DNA from: Ignavibacteriaceae bacterium
GTDB taxonomy: Bacteria; Bacteroidota; Ignavibacteria; Ignavibacteriales; Ignavibacteriaceae
Direction of reading: 5' to 3'
Assembly: GCA_031292435.1 (NCBI GenBank)
Contig: JARLHD010000381.1
Span: 1 to 57,171, forward strand
Length of the DNA stretch: 57,171 bases
Of the stretch, positions 8,396-18,281 are shown piece after piece. The position numbers and the translations under genes are program-made. The notes beneath the pieces are model-generated. The model had not been told where the DNA came from and ran no database searches. It saw only the letters and a list, made by a program, of their open reading frames with translations. Position 1 is the stretch's first letter; each line of letters starts with the position of its first letter.

Positions 8396-9796
8396 ATGAA
8401 TTTTGATCTCCAATTGAAACCCTATTCCTTTTTGTCGGCTGCTACAGAAACAGCTGATGAGTTGAAAACTCAGGTATTTATTATCGGAGGATTTGTTCGT
8501 GATTTAATACTTAACCGGAAAATATCGGAGATTGATTTTCTTGTTTTAGGGAGCGGTACTGAATTTGCAGAAAGATATGCTGCAAGACTAAACGTAAAGA
8601 ATGTTTCAGTATTCCGAAATTTTGGTACAGCACATTTTAGATTTAAAGATCATGATCTTGAATTTGTCGGAGCAAGAAAAGAATCATATTCAAGGGAAAG
8701 CAGGAAACCTTCAGTGTTGAATGGTTCATTTTCAGATGATATTAGCAGGAGGGATTTCACTATAAATACACTTGCTCTTTCTTTAAATCATGATGATTAT
8801 GGTGATTTGATCGATACCTATAATGGAATAAATGATATAGAAAATAAATTAATTAAAGCTCCAATTGATCCTTTGATAACTTTTGATGATGACCCGCTAC
8901 GGATAATGAGAGCTTTCCGCTTTGCCTCACAGCTTAATTTTCGGTTGGATGATTCAATGATCGAGGCAGCTGGACAGCTTAAGCAAAGAATGAGAATTGT
9001 ATCCCAGGAAAGAATTACAGATGAGTTTCTTAAAATATTGGCTTCGGATAATCCTTCAATTGGTTTAATTCATATGAATCAGACTGGTATCCTGGAAATT
9101 ATATTTCCGGAATTAGCTAATCTTGGAGGAGTTGAACAAAGAAAAGATTTTCATCATAAGGATGTTTTTATCCATACTTGTCAGGTAGTGGAAAATATTT
9201 CTAAGGTTACAGATAATATATGGTTGAGATTTGCTGCTCTCCTTCATGATATCGCAAAACCTCAGACTAAAAAGTTTGTAGAGGATACGGGGTGGACATT
9301 CCATGGGCATGAGGAATTAGGAGCCAGGATGATTAAGTCGATTTTTAAGAAGATGAAGCTTCCCTTTAATAAAATAGAATATGTCGAAAAACTTGTGCGG
9401 CTTCATTTAAGACCCATTGCTCTTGCAAAAGAAGAAGTTACTGACTCCGCAATAAGAAGATTAATCGTGTCCGCTGGAGAAGATCTTGGCGACCTTATTA
9501 TTTTGTGCCGTGCAGACATTACCAGTAAGAACCAGGAAAAGGTTAACAAGTATCTTGATAACTATGAAAAAGTAATGAAGAAGGTCTGGGAAGTGGAGGA
9601 TAAAGATAAGCTTAGGGCATTTCAGTCTCCGGTTAATGGTGAGGAGATAATGCAAATATGCAATCTAAGTCCCTCCAAATTGGTTGGAGAAATAAAATCT
9701 GCAATTGAAGAGGCTATTCTGGACGGCAAAATTGGAAACAATCATGACGAAGCATTTGATTATTTGATAAAGATTAAGGATAATTATTTAAAATGA
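8396..9796 (+). CDS. tRNA nucleotidyltransferase / poly(A) polymerase family protein with HD domain
   Basis: The N-terminal class II nucleotidyltransferase head has IIGGFVRDLIL (residues 29-39) and the acidic pair EID (45-47), then RRDFTINTLAL and DDPLRIMRAFRF. A C-terminal HD phosphohydrolase domain carries LLHDIAKPQ and HGHEELGARM. The family adds CCA to tRNA 3' ends or adds A tails; the two cannot be told apart safely by eye. The tRNA in this window lacks an encoded CCA, which favours a CCA role for at least one such enzyme. The first catalytic acid is Glu rather than the more common Asp. 466 residues is normal for HD-containing members. Confidence 0.88.
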   Translation: MNFDLQLKPYSFLSAATETADELKTQVFIIGGFVRDLILNRKISEIDFLVLGSGTEFAERYAARLNVKNVSVFRNFGTAHFRFKDHDLEFVGARKESYSRESRKPSVLNGSFSDDISRRDFTINTLALSLNHDDYGDLIDTYNGINDIENKLIKAPIDPLITFDDDPLRIMRAFRFASQLNFRLDDSMIEAAGQLKQRMRIVSQERITDEFLKILASDNPSIGLIHMNQTGILEIIFPELANLGGVEQRKDFHHKDVFIHTCQVVENISKVTDNIWLRFAALLHDIAKPQTKKFVEDTGWTFHGHEELGARMIKSIFKKMKLPFNKIEYVEKLVRLHLRPIALAKEEVTDSAIRRLIVSAGEDLGDLIILCRADITSKNQEKVNKYLDNYEKVMKKVWEVEDKDKLRAFQSPVNGEEIMQICNLSPSKLVGEIKSAIEEAILDGKIGNNHDEAFDYLIKIKDNYLK

Positions 9797-9880
9797 TCTT
9801 ATCCCGGTTTAGATATTTCACCGTATATATATTTATTATACCGTTCATAACTATCTTACAGAAAATTAGAAAAATAAAGA

Positions 9881-9888
9881 TAATTTTG
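9881..9888 (+). promoter_or_regulatory. Candidate -7 promoter element of the efflux operon
   Basis: TAATTTTG matches TAnnTTTG and lies 34 nt before the ATG of the TolC-like gene. A weak TTAC lies 21 nt upstream. It falls in the 126-nt gap between the nucleotidyltransferase gene and the operon. Confidence 0.45.
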
Positions 9889-9922
9889 TATTAGTTAAAC
9901 ATTTATCTCATTGGAGTAAATA

Positions 9923-11278
9923 ATGCGAATATTCTTCAGCGCTTTCTTTATAATTCTCTTATCGTTTTCGGGATATAGCCAGAAATTATTAACTCTTGAA
10001 GATGCAGTGAATATTGCTTTGCAGAGAAATACTCTGCTTCAAAAATCTGTTAATAGTATCGATTCATACCAGTCAAATGTTAAGGCTGCTTATGGTAACC
10101 TTTTACCAACGCTTGGATTGCAGGGAAACTGGCAATGGACTCGATCTGAAACAAAAGGAGGTTTTTTGCCTCTTCCTAATGGAGGATTTCTGCCACTGCC
10201 TGATCTTAAAATCATTTCTGAAACAAGAAGTTATAATGTTGGCGCTGGTACAAATTGGACTCTTTTTGATGGTCTGTCAAGTATTGCTACCATATCTCAG
10301 AGTAAGAATAATCTCGAATCAGCTCAATTATCACTCGCCAGATTAAAACAAACAATTGTTTATCAAACGATTTCCAATTACTATGATGTTATTAACGCAG
10401 GAGAACTTCTAAAAGTTAAAGAGGAAGATGTTAAATGGAATGAGAAGAATTATGAAACAATAAATGAAAGAAATAAATTGGGTGCAGTTACAATTGCTGA
10501 TGTATATGCACAACAGGTAAAAGTTGGGAATGCTGAACTTGCTGTTATTCAAGCAAAAAATAGTCTTGAAACTGCTAAAAGTAATCTGTTATATTATCTG
10601 GGACTGGATGTACTCGATTCTTATAGTTTTTCCGATTCTTTATCAACCAGTGATAAAGATGTAATTGGGCGTCATATTGAAGCAAATTACCAGAATCTAT
10701 CAGATCTAGTTACTAAATCATTAAGTGCCAGATATGATTATCAGAGCGCTAAATTAAGTCTGGAAAGCGCTCTAAATGGAATAACCATTGCACGAGGGGG
10801 TTATTTCCCGAGTTTGACAAATAATAATAGCTTTTACACTTATTCCGATAATGTCAATACATTGTTCCAGAATAGAAATTATACTGTTGCACTTACACTA
10901 AATATCCCAATATTTTCCGGTTTCTCCACAGAAAACCGGTTGCAGTTAGCAGAAGTCAGTGCATTAAATTCGAAGGCAGACCTTTCTGATCTTGAAAGAG
11001 ATATTAAAAGAAATATTCAAAAGACATATTTGGATTTACAAGCGGCTGAAAAAAGCCTTGATGTTAGTAAAGGTAATGTTGAGGCTGCCGAAGAAAGCAG
11101 AAGGATACAACAGGAAAAATATGCTCTTGGATCAAGTACTTTGCTTGACGTCTTGGTTGCAAATTCTGATTACCTCACGGCACAAACAAATTTAATAAAT
11201 GCGGAATACGCGTATATAGTTCTAAGTGAGCAGGTTAAATATCAGCTTGGTGTCCTTGATTATAAGAAATACGAATAA
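9923..11278 (+). CDS. TolC-family outer membrane efflux protein
   Basis: Outer membrane channel of a tripartite exporter. The N-terminus is a Sec signal peptide (MRIFFSAFFIILLSFSGYSQ). The rest is two long repeats of helix-rich sequence with the TolC-like features LTLEDAVNIALQRN near the start, WTLFDG in the middle and LGSSTLLDVLVANSDY near the end. 451 residues is typical. A GGAG lies before the ATG. It opens a six-gene run of TolC, adaptor, ATPase and three permeases. Confidence 0.93.
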   Translation: MRIFFSAFFIILLSFSGYSQKLLTLEDAVNIALQRNTLLQKSVNSIDSYQSNVKAAYGNLLPTLGLQGNWQWTRSETKGGFLPLPNGGFLPLPDLKIISETRSYNVGAGTNWTLFDGLSSIATISQSKNNLESAQLSLARLKQTIVYQTISNYYDVINAGELLKVKEEDVKWNEKNYETINERNKLGAVTIADVYAQQVKVGNAELAVIQAKNSLETAKSNLLYYLGLDVLDSYSFSDSLSTSDKDVIGRHIEANYQNLSDLVTKSLSARYDYQSAKLSLESALNGITIARGGYFPSLTNNNSFYTYSDNVNTLFQNRNYTVALTLNIPIFSGFSTENRLQLAEVSALNSKADLSDLERDIKRNIQKTYLDLQAAEKSLDVSKGNVEAAEESRRIQQEKYALGSSTLLDVLVANSDYLTAQTNLINAEYAYIVLSEQVKYQLGVLDYKKYE

Positions 11279-11301
11279 ATTTTAACAAAGGAGTATTTTC
11301 C

Positions 11302-12597
11302 ATGGGTAACGGAAAACAAAAAAAATCTAAAAAGAAAATATATATATTCGGCGGGATCGGAATCGTGCTGTTGGCATTAGTACTTTTTGCCCTGCTTGGT
11401 GGAAGTAAAGAAGAAATAATTTCAATTCAGACCGAATCTGTGATTAAAAGGGATATCACTCAAACAGTTTCCGCAACCGGAAAAATAGATGCAGAGTTTA
11501 AGGTCACAATTACTCCTGAGGTAACTGGTGAAATTGTATCCCTGCCAGTCAAAGAAGGGGATAGAGTAAAAAAAGGACAGCTTCTGATCAAGATTAAAGC
11601 AGACGTATATATAGCCCAACAGCAAAGAGCTGAAGCAAATCTGTCTTCTGCTAAATCTTCTCTCGCAATGAACAAAGCACAATTGGATAAGATTACAGCA
11701 GATTATAACAGAACAAAAGAATTGCATCTTAAAAAACTTGCAAGTGATTCTGATCTTGAAACTGCAAAAAGTACATATCTATCTGCTGTTGCAAATTATG
11801 AGGGGGCACAGGCTACTGTTCTTCAAATGCAGGCCAGTCTTAATGAAACTAATCAGTCACTTTATAAAACTACTATAAATTCTCCTATGGATGGTACAAT
11901 TAGCCAGTTAAATGTTCAGTTAGGTGATAGAGTTCTGGGAAGTGGATTTAGCCAGGGAACAGATATTATGACCGTTTCAGATCTTAGATCTATAATAGCT
12001 ACAGTTCAGGTTGACGAAAATGATGTTATACTGGTGGCGCTTGGTGATACTGCTAGAATAAAAGTAGATGCTTATGGAGATAAAATATTTAAAGGCACTG
12101 TATATCAGATTGGAAATAGTGCGGTTGCAACCGGTACAGGTACTCAGGAACAAGTAGTCAATTTTGATGTTAAAATAAGATTGACTGATCCCGATCCTGG
12201 TTTAAGACCGGGGATGTCTTGTAATGCTACTATTGAAACTCAAACTATAAATAATGTACTTAGTGTTCCGATTCAGTGCGTTACTGCAAGAGGAGACGAA
12301 AATAAACCAAAAGAGATTTCTCAGGATGATAAAAATAGTAATGTCATCGATAAAAAAGATAAAAAAACAAGCGTTACAACTAAACCGAAGGAAGTAGTTT
12401 TTGTTGTTGAGAATAATAAAGCAAAAATGAAAGAAGTCACGACTGGTCTTAGTGATGATAATTATATTCAGATAAAGGATGGTCTCAAAGATGGAGAAAA
12501 GGTAGTGTCAGGTAGTTATCGTGCTATTTCAAGGGAACTTAATGATGGTTCTAAAGTGAAGCTGGAGGAAAAGAAAAGTACTACAGCAAAAAAATAA
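11302..12597 (+). CDS. Periplasmic adaptor (membrane fusion protein, MacA/HlyD type)
   Basis: Links an inner-membrane MacB-type ABC transporter to TolC. After a lysine-rich start comes one membrane helix (about residues 14-34). Then there is a split biotinyl/lipoyl domain (GEIVSLPVKEGDRVKKGQLL and a second half near PMDGTISQLNVQLGDRV), a helical hairpin between the halves and a beta-barrel region. A charged Lys/Asp/Thr-rich insert near residues 330-370 is unusual and probably a flexible loop. AAGGAG lies 8 nt before the ATG. It is the second gene of the efflux operon, 23 nt after the TolC gene. Confidence 0.92.
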   Translation: MGNGKQKKSKKKIYIFGGIGIVLLALVLFALLGGSKEEIISIQTESVIKRDITQTVSATGKIDAEFKVTITPEVTGEIVSLPVKEGDRVKKGQLLIKIKADVYIAQQQRAEANLSSAKSSLAMNKAQLDKITADYNRTKELHLKKLASDSDLETAKSTYLSAVANYEGAQATVLQMQASLNETNQSLYKTTINSPMDGTISQLNVQLGDRVLGSGFSQGTDIMTVSDLRSIIATVQVDENDVILVALGDTARIKVDAYGDKIFKGTVYQIGNSAVATGTGTQEQVVNFDVKIRLTDPDPGLRPGMSCNATIETQTINNVLSVPIQCVTARGDENKPKEISQDDKNSNVIDKKDKKTSVTTKPKEVVFVVENNKAKMKEVTTGLSDDNYIQIKDGLKDGEKVVSGSYRAISRELNDGSKVKLEEKKSTTAKK

Positions 12598-12609
12598 AAC
12601 GGAATAAAA

Positions 12610-13329
12610 ATGAATATTATAAATATAGAGCATATTGCTAAAATCTATCAGGTTGGATCGGAAGAAGTATTTGCCCTTAGGGATGTATCACTAAGAATTG
12701 ATAAAAACGAATACGTTGCTATTATGGGTCCTTCAGGTTCTGGTAAATCTACCCTGATGAATATACTTGGATGCCTTGATACTCCTACTTCAGGGAAATA
12801 TGATTTTAATAGTATTAGCGTGAGTCAAATGAACGATAATCAGTTGGCCAAGATAAGGAATAAAGAAATTGGTTTTGTATTCCAGACTTTTAATCTATTG
12901 GCAAGATCAGACGCAGTGCATAATGTAGAACTGCCTCTGATATATGCTGGAGTCTCGTCCCACGAAAGAAAGGAAAGAGCGAAACAAGCGTTGGTTGATG
13001 TAGGGCTTACCGATAGAATGCACCATAAACCGAATGAATTATCCGGTGGTCAGCGTCAAAGAGTTGCATGTGCCCGGGCACTTGTTACAAGACCATCTAT
13101 TATTCTAGCCGATGAACCAACAGGAAATTTGGACTCAAAAACTGGTGAAGAAATTATGAGTCTCTTCAATGATATTTATGAGAAAGGAAATACGATAATA
13201 TTAGTCACTCATGAAGAAGATGTTGCTAAACATGCAGCAAGAATAATAAGGCTAAAGGATGGTCTTATAGAATCGGATTTGCCTGTTGAAAATAGGTATA
13301 TCCCAAAACCAAAGGTTGCTGTAGTATAA
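12610..13329 (+). CDS. MacB-type ABC transporter ATP-binding protein
   Basis: Nucleotide-binding subunit of the efflux system. Walker [11 protein letters not shown]-loop VFQTFNLL, signature [15 protein letters not shown], Walker [13 protein letters not shown] and the H-loop VTHEE are all present. The 239 residues hold the ATPase domain alone, as in LolD or in split MacB systems where the permease is a separate protein. One ATPase is followed by three permease genes, so it presumably serves all of them. Confidence 0.95.
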   Translation: MNIINIEHIAKIYQVGSEEVFALRDVSLRIDKNEYVAIMGPSGSGKSTLMNILGCLDTPTSGKYDFNSISVSQMNDNQLAKIRNKEIGFVFQTFNLLARSDAVHNVELPLIYAGVSSHERKERAKQALVDVGLTDRMHHKPNELSGGQRQRVACARALVTRPSIILADEPTGNLDSKTGEEIMSLFNDIYEKGNTIILVTHEEDVAKHAARIIRLKDGLIESDLPVENRYIPKPKVAVV

Positions 13330-13345
13330 TTTTAAGGAGGATACG

Positions 13346-14581
13346 ATGTCAGGATTTTTCTTTGAATTAAAGGAAAGTATGATGATTGCTCTTAGAGCAA
13401 TCAGGGGGAATAAAATGAGATCAATTTTAACAATGCTCGGAATCATAATTGGAATCTGGGCTGTCGTTGTTATGACTACTGCTATCCGGGGTATCGATAA
13501 CTCTTTTAAAAATGGAATCAGCGCACTTGGCACTGATGTATTATACCTTGATAAATGGTCATGGTTTACCAATGAAGATTGGTGGAAAGTTAAAAACCGC
13601 CGTAATATTACCATGGAACAATATGATAAATTCAAAGAGATGATCAAACTTCCTATCGCTACTGCCCCGGTTACTAATAGCAGGCAGACTATAAAATATG
13701 GTGATAGAAGTATCGAAAGTGTATTCTTGAACGGATCCACTGCGGACTATCTCAAAACTACCAATTTTACTTTCGATATGGGAAGGTTCTATTCTGAAAT
13801 TGAAAGTAAAGGTTCACGTTATGTTGCCGTAATAGGAAGTGAAATAGCAAAGAACCTATTCCCTCGAGGAGATGGACTCGATAAGACTATTAAAATTGGC
13901 GGAGTAGATTATAAAATTGTTGGAGTACTTACTGAACAGGGAAGCTTTATTCTTGGTCCCTTTAATCCTGATCAACAGGTTTTTGTCCCCATCGGTACAA
14001 TATTCCAAAACTTTCAGGGACATTCAAATGGTACAATAACTTTTAATATTCGCGCCGCCAGCCCTGCTATGATTGAAGATACTAAAGCTGAAGCTGAAGG
14101 TGTAATGCGGCAGATAAGGGGGCTGCAATATAATCAGGAGAATGATTTCTCTATTAACCAGCAGGAAGGTCTCATGGAGAATTATAATAGCGTAGTAGGC
14201 GTTATTCAGATTGCCGGACTTTTCATTACGGGACTTTCTCTTTTTGTTGGTGCTATCGGAATAATGAATATTATGTTTGTCTCAGTTAAAGAAAGAACTA
14301 AAGAGATTGGTTTAAGAAAAGCAATCGGTGCTAAAAAAAGAACAATACTTGGACAATTTATTCTTGAGTCTTCTACTCTATGTCTTATGGGCGGCATTAT
14401 AGGTATGCTTCTGGCTATATTAACTAGTTTGCTGATTAAACAATATATCGCTACCTCAATTAGTTATAGTGCTGTCATTATTGCAATAACAATCTCCCTT
14501 ATAACTGGGGTAGCTGCTGGATTTGCTCCGGCATATACTGCTGCAAAAATGGACCCTGTAGATGCTCTAAGGTATGAATAA
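13346..14581 (+). CDS. MacB/FtsX-family ABC permease (first of three)
   Basis: The N-terminal membrane helix follows the MALRAIRGNKMRS-like cytoplasmic start. A periplasmic MacB core domain fills about residues 45-270. Three C-terminal helices follow, with the FtsX-type loop VKERTKEIGLRKAIGAKKRTI. It ends with the common MDPVDALRYE. 411 residues. A strong ribosome site, AAGGAGG, lies 5 nt before the ATG, the best in the operon. It is more distant in sequence from the two following permeases than they are from each other. Confidence 0.93.
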   Translation: MSGFFFELKESMMIALRAIRGNKMRSILTMLGIIIGIWAVVVMTTAIRGIDNSFKNGISALGTDVLYLDKWSWFTNEDWWKVKNRRNITMEQYDKFKEMIKLPIATAPVTNSRQTIKYGDRSIESVFLNGSTADYLKTTNFTFDMGRFYSEIESKGSRYVAVIGSEIAKNLFPRGDGLDKTIKIGGVDYKIVGVLTEQGSFILGPFNPDQQVFVPIGTIFQNFQGHSNGTITFNIRAASPAMIEDTKAEAEGVMRQIRGLQYNQENDFSINQQEGLMENYNSVVGVIQIAGLFITGLSLFVGAIGIMNIMFVSVKERTKEIGLRKAIGAKKRTILGQFILESSTLCLMGGIIGMLLAILTSLLIKQYIATSISYSAVIIAITISLITGVAAGFAPAYTAAKMDPVDALRYE

Positions 14582-14584
14582 GTT

Positions 14585-15817
14585 ATGAAAGTCATTCAGG
14601 CTTTACTTTTGTCATTACAATCATTAAAAAGCAACCGGTTAAGAACTCTGTTAACCGTTCTCGGTGTAGTGGTAGGGATATTTTCTATAATAGTTATCAT
14701 GACTATTATTACTATGCTTCAATCAAGTATCGAAAATGGTGTCTCGCAGCTAAATAAAAATACTTTTCAGATTCAAAAATTCCCTGTAGTCATGGGTGAT
14801 GGACCCGGCTCACGAGATAAATTCAGAAATCGCAGGGATCTTACCCTTGAAGATTACGACCGGCTTAAAGAGCTGCTTACTCAGGCAAAATATATTGGCG
14901 CTGAACAATGGCAATTTGGAAAGATTGTTAAGTTTGGAAATAAACAGACCAATCCCAATATACAAGTTGCAGGTGTTAATCTAGATGCAGTTAAAACAAA
15001 TAATTGGAATATCGATTATGGGAGGGAACTTAGGGAATCTGATCTTGAATATTCTAGTGCTGTATGCCTTATAGGGAATGAGGTTGTAAATAAAGTATTC
15101 CCTAAACTGAATCCTATAAATCAAATTATAAGGGTTGATGGACACCCGCTTCAGGTCATCGGTGTAATTGAAAAACAACCGCAGCTTTTTGGTGAAAGTC
15201 GTGATAATTATATTGTTATGCCTATTACTACTTTTCAGGGCTATTATGGTCGGCGAAACAACTCTATTAATATAACTGTTACGTCTCAATCTAAAGAAGA
15301 TTATAATTCCCTCATAGAAGCTGCAATCGGCCACATGCGGACTATAAGAAAAATTGAACCCGGTAAAGATAACGACTTCGATATCTTCAGTAATGAATCA
15401 TTGATGGGCATGATAAATAACATGACAGACGGTGTTAAAATCGGTGCCCTTGCAGTATCTCTCATAGCACTTCTTGCTGCAGGTGTGGGTATTATGAATA
15501 TAATGCTTGTTTCAGTTACCGAACGAACTCGTGAAATAGGTATACGTAAAGCAATCGGCGCACGCAAATCTACAATACTTATTCAGTTCCTATTCGAAGC
15601 AATAATCCTCTGCTTCTTCGGAGGCATTATTGGTATTGTGATAGGCATAGGACTCGGTAATTTAGCAGGCTCCTTTCTGAATGCACAGACAGCAATTCCC
15701 TATAATTGGGTAATTATTGGTTTAACATTATGTATTGTCGTGGGGGTAATTTTTGGTACTTATCCTGCTTATAAGGCCTCTAATCTTGATCCAATTGAAG
15801 CTCTTCGTTATGAATGA
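14585..15817 (+). CDS. MacB/FtsX-family ABC permease (second of three)
   Basis: Same build as the gene before it: an N-terminal helix after SLKSNRLRTLLTVLGVVVG, a periplasmic MacB core, three C-terminal helices with the VTERTREIGIRKAIGARKS loop, and the ending LDPIEALRYE. The ATG comes 3 nt after the previous stop. It is clearly closest to the third permease, sharing the segment IVIMTIITMLQSSIENGVS exactly, so the two look like a tandem duplication. Confidence 0.93.
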   Translation: MKVIQALLLSLQSLKSNRLRTLLTVLGVVVGIFSIIVIMTIITMLQSSIENGVSQLNKNTFQIQKFPVVMGDGPGSRDKFRNRRDLTLEDYDRLKELLTQAKYIGAEQWQFGKIVKFGNKQTNPNIQVAGVNLDAVKTNNWNIDYGRELRESDLEYSSAVCLIGNEVVNKVFPKLNPINQIIRVDGHPLQVIGVIEKQPQLFGESRDNYIVMPITTFQGYYGRRNNSINITVTSQSKEDYNSLIEAAIGHMRTIRKIEPGKDNDFDIFSNESLMGMINNMTDGVKIGALAVSLIALLAAGVGIMNIMLVSVTERTREIGIRKAIGARKSTILIQFLFEAIILCFFGGIIGIVIGIGLGNLAGSFLNAQTAIPYNWVIIGLTLCIVVGVIFGTYPAYKASNLDPIEALRYE

Positions 15818-15852
15818 TCATTCATTAAATAATATCTTAATTTATTCTTTGC

Positions 15853-15860
15853 TATTTTTG
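15853..15860 (+). promoter_or_regulatory. Candidate internal promoter element before the third permease
   Basis: TATTTTTG matches TAnnTTTG and lies 35 nt before the third permease ATG, in the only sizeable gap (78 nt) of the operon. There is no clear -33 partner. Confidence 0.35.
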
Positions 15861-15895
15861 TAGTATTGAGAATAAAGTAAGTTTAATAGGTCCTA

Positions 15896-17128
15896 ATGAA
15901 ACTAAGTCAGATATTTGCAGTATCACTGCACTCCTTAAAAAGCAATAAACTCCGTACCTTTCTTACAATATTAGGTATCGTAGTTGGTATTTTTTCCATT
16001 ATTGTTATTATGACAATTATTACCATGCTGCAGTCATCAATAGAAAATGGAGTTTCATTCCTCAGTAAAAATACTTTCCAGATAAATAAATTTCCTGCTA
16101 TACATTCAGGCGGTCCCGGTAACTGGCAGAAATATAGGAACAGGAAAGATATAACCATCGATGAATTTCAACGCCTGAAAGATGTTATGAAATCAGCTAA
16201 GTATATTGGTGCTGAACAACAGATTGGTGGGAAAGTAATCAAATCCTCAACTACAAAAACAAATCCGAATATTTCAGTTATTGGTGTTACTATTGAAGCA
16301 TATATGACCCACAATGTAACCATCGCCGAAGGGAGAAACCTTACTGAACTCGATGTCGATCATTCAACCTATTGTTGTCTGCTCGGTAATAGCGTTACTA
16401 CAAAGATATTTCCCAATTCAGATCCGATAGGTCAGATTGTAAAGGTCGATGGTTTTCCTATTCAGGTTGTTGGTACATTTGAACCACAACCCGCACTGTT
16501 CGGGCAGAATATGGATAGCTATATAATCATACCTATTACCACCTATGGTGCAATGTATGGTAAAAATAACAGGAGTGTCAGCATCACTATAATGTCTAAA
16601 AGCAAAGATGATTACGACGCTACTATCGAATCCGCTATCGGCTACTTCCGAACTATAAGAAAAGTCCCTGTCGGCGTGGATAACGATTTTGATATCTTTA
16701 GTAATGAATCTATAATGGGACAAATCAATGATATCACAGGGGGTGTAAAAATAGGAGCTATCGTCGTCTCCATAATTGCTTTACTCGCCGCCGGTGTTGG
16801 TATAATGAATATCATGTTAGTGTCCGTAACAGAACGTACACGGGAAATTGGAGTTAGAAAAGCAGTCGGCGCGCGTAGGATGAATATCCTTCTACAGTTT
16901 CTTATGGAAGCCATCGCCCTTTGCATAATAGGAGGAGTCATAGGTATCTTTCTAGGTGTGGTTGTTGGCAATATCGCCGGATCTTTCCTTAATGCCCAAT
17001 CCGCAGTACCGGTTGATTGGATTGTAATAGGAATGACTTTATGCATAGTAGTCGGTGTAATTTTCGGAACTTATCCCGCATATAAAGCGGCTAATCTTGA
17101 CCCTATTGAAGCTTTAAGATATGAATAA
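15896..17128 (+). CDS. MacB/FtsX-family ABC permease (third of three)
   Basis: A near-duplicate in layout of the preceding permease and the same length (410 residues). The N-terminal helix and the C-terminal three-helix block are the most similar; the periplasmic core differs more, as expected if substrate or partner recognition has diverged. The final loop is VTERTREIGVRKAVGARRM and the ending LDPIEALRYE. Its stop overlaps the start of the ferritin-VIT1 fusion gene by 8 nt. A 78-nt gap with a possible promoter precedes it. Confidence 0.93.
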   Translation: MKLSQIFAVSLHSLKSNKLRTFLTILGIVVGIFSIIVIMTIITMLQSSIENGVSFLSKNTFQINKFPAIHSGGPGNWQKYRNRKDITIDEFQRLKDVMKSAKYIGAEQQIGGKVIKSSTTKTNPNISVIGVTIEAYMTHNVTIAEGRNLTELDVDHSTYCCLLGNSVTTKIFPNSDPIGQIVKVDGFPIQVVGTFEPQPALFGQNMDSYIIIPITTYGAMYGKNNRSVSITIMSKSKDDYDATIESAIGYFRTIRKVPVGVDNDFDIFSNESIMGQINDITGGVKIGAIVVSIIALLAAGVGIMNIMLVSVTERTREIGVRKAVGARRMNILLQFLMEAIALCIIGGVIGIFLGVVVGNIAGSFLNAQSAVPVDWIVIGMTLCIVVGVIFGTYPAYKAANLDPIEALRYE

Positions 17129-18245
17129 TTCACCCATTGATAGCAAAACAATTAGAACCTGGAAGTACCATCTTCAGGATGAAATCGATGCCTCATTTCT
17201 TTATAAGCATCTTGCTGTCATGGTCGACAATGAAAAAAACAAAAGAATATATCTTTCCCTTGCAGCTGTCGAAGATAAGCACGTCGCAGTCTGGAAAGAT
17301 CTTCTAGAAAAGAACCATATTAAGTTAGGTCCGGATACACCATCCTTCAAAGCAAGTTCTCTGTACCACCTTTCCAAAAGATTTGGTTATGCTTTCTTAA
17401 CAAAACTAATGCTTAAAGAAGAAGCTACTGAAGTTAAATCCTATATGGGGTTGTATAATTCAAGTCCTGCAGGACCAACAAAAAATATAGCACTAAAACT
17501 CGCTCAGGATTCTGCAGAACATGCCAATCGATTAATGGGATCTGGTGGAATAACAGAGGAACCATGGCATAATTCTGAATCAGGTGGTTTATTAAGAAAT
17601 ATCGTTTACGGATTTAATGACGGTCTTACAGCTAACTTCGGTTTGATAGCTGGAGTTATAGGCGCAGGCGCAGTACCTCATATTATACTTGTATCCGGTA
17701 TTGCAGGTATGATTGCAGATTCTCTCTCTATGGGTGCTTCCGGATACCTCGCTTCAATAAGTGAAAAAGAAGTTTATGAACACGAAAAAAGTATGGAAGC
17801 AGATGAGATAAAGTTAATGCCCGAACTCGAAACTGAAGAGCTCGCATTAATATATGAAGCCAAAGGAATGAATAGGGAACTAGCCGTCACCCGTGCGAAA
17901 GAAGCAATGAAAAATCCTGAACAGGTGCTCAATGATAAAGTCCGCGAAGAACTTGGAATGACTGAAAATTTATCCAGCCCCCTTAAAGAAGGCTGGGTAA
18001 CAGGCACTGCTACTGCTATAGGTGCTATCATTCCCATATTCCCGTTCTTCTTCTTTCATGGTGCTCTGGCGGTCTGGATTTCACTAACTGTAGCTATGCT
18101 GGCTCATTTCGGTGTTGGTGCTGCACGAAGTTTCTTCACCGGCAGAGCTATATTCCGCAGTGGATTCGATATGTTCATTGTAGGAATGGGAGTAGCGGTA
18201 GTCGGTTATTTTATAGGAGAGTTTGTTGCAGTAATGCTTCGATAA
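17121..18245 (+). CDS. Ferritin-like domain fused to VIT1 transporter (MbfA-like, iron/manganese export)
   Basis: Residues 1 to about 140 form a ferritin-like four-helix domain with metal-ligand type positions (Glu21, Glu51-xx-His54, Glu101/Glu104, Glu133-His134). Residues ~150-374 are a VIT1/CCC1 domain with the motif NDGLTANFGL, the MGASGYLASISEKE segment and about five membrane helices. This domain order is that of membrane-bound ferritin (MbfA/Erv), known in alpha-proteobacteria to export iron and protect against peroxide. The ATG overlaps the stop of the third MacB permease, so it is probably co-translated with the efflux operon. The metal specificity is inferred from the family. Confidence 0.9.
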   Translation: MNNSPIDSKTIRTWKYHLQDEIDASFLYKHLAVMVDNEKNKRIYLSLAAVEDKHVAVWKDLLEKNHIKLGPDTPSFKASSLYHLSKRFGYAFLTKLMLKEEATEVKSYMGLYNSSPAGPTKNIALKLAQDSAEHANRLMGSGGITEEPWHNSESGGLLRNIVYGFNDGLTANFGLIAGVIGAGAVPHIILVSGIAGMIADSLSMGASGYLASISEKEVYEHEKSMEADEIKLMPELETEELALIYEAKGMNRELAVTRAKEAMKNPEQVLNDKVREELGMTENLSSPLKEGWVTGTATAIGAIIPIFPFFFFHGALAVWISLTVAMLAHFGVGAARSFFTGRAIFRSGFDMFIVGMGVAVVGYFIGEFVAVMLR

Positions 18246-18281
18246 TTTTTAGTAGGATATTTATGTTAAGGAATAATTGTT

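Noticed and set aside
15301..15567. Antisense frame inside the second permease
   Set aside because: A shadow of the strongly supported permease gene; the same kind of antisense frame recurs in the third permease because the coding strands are alike.
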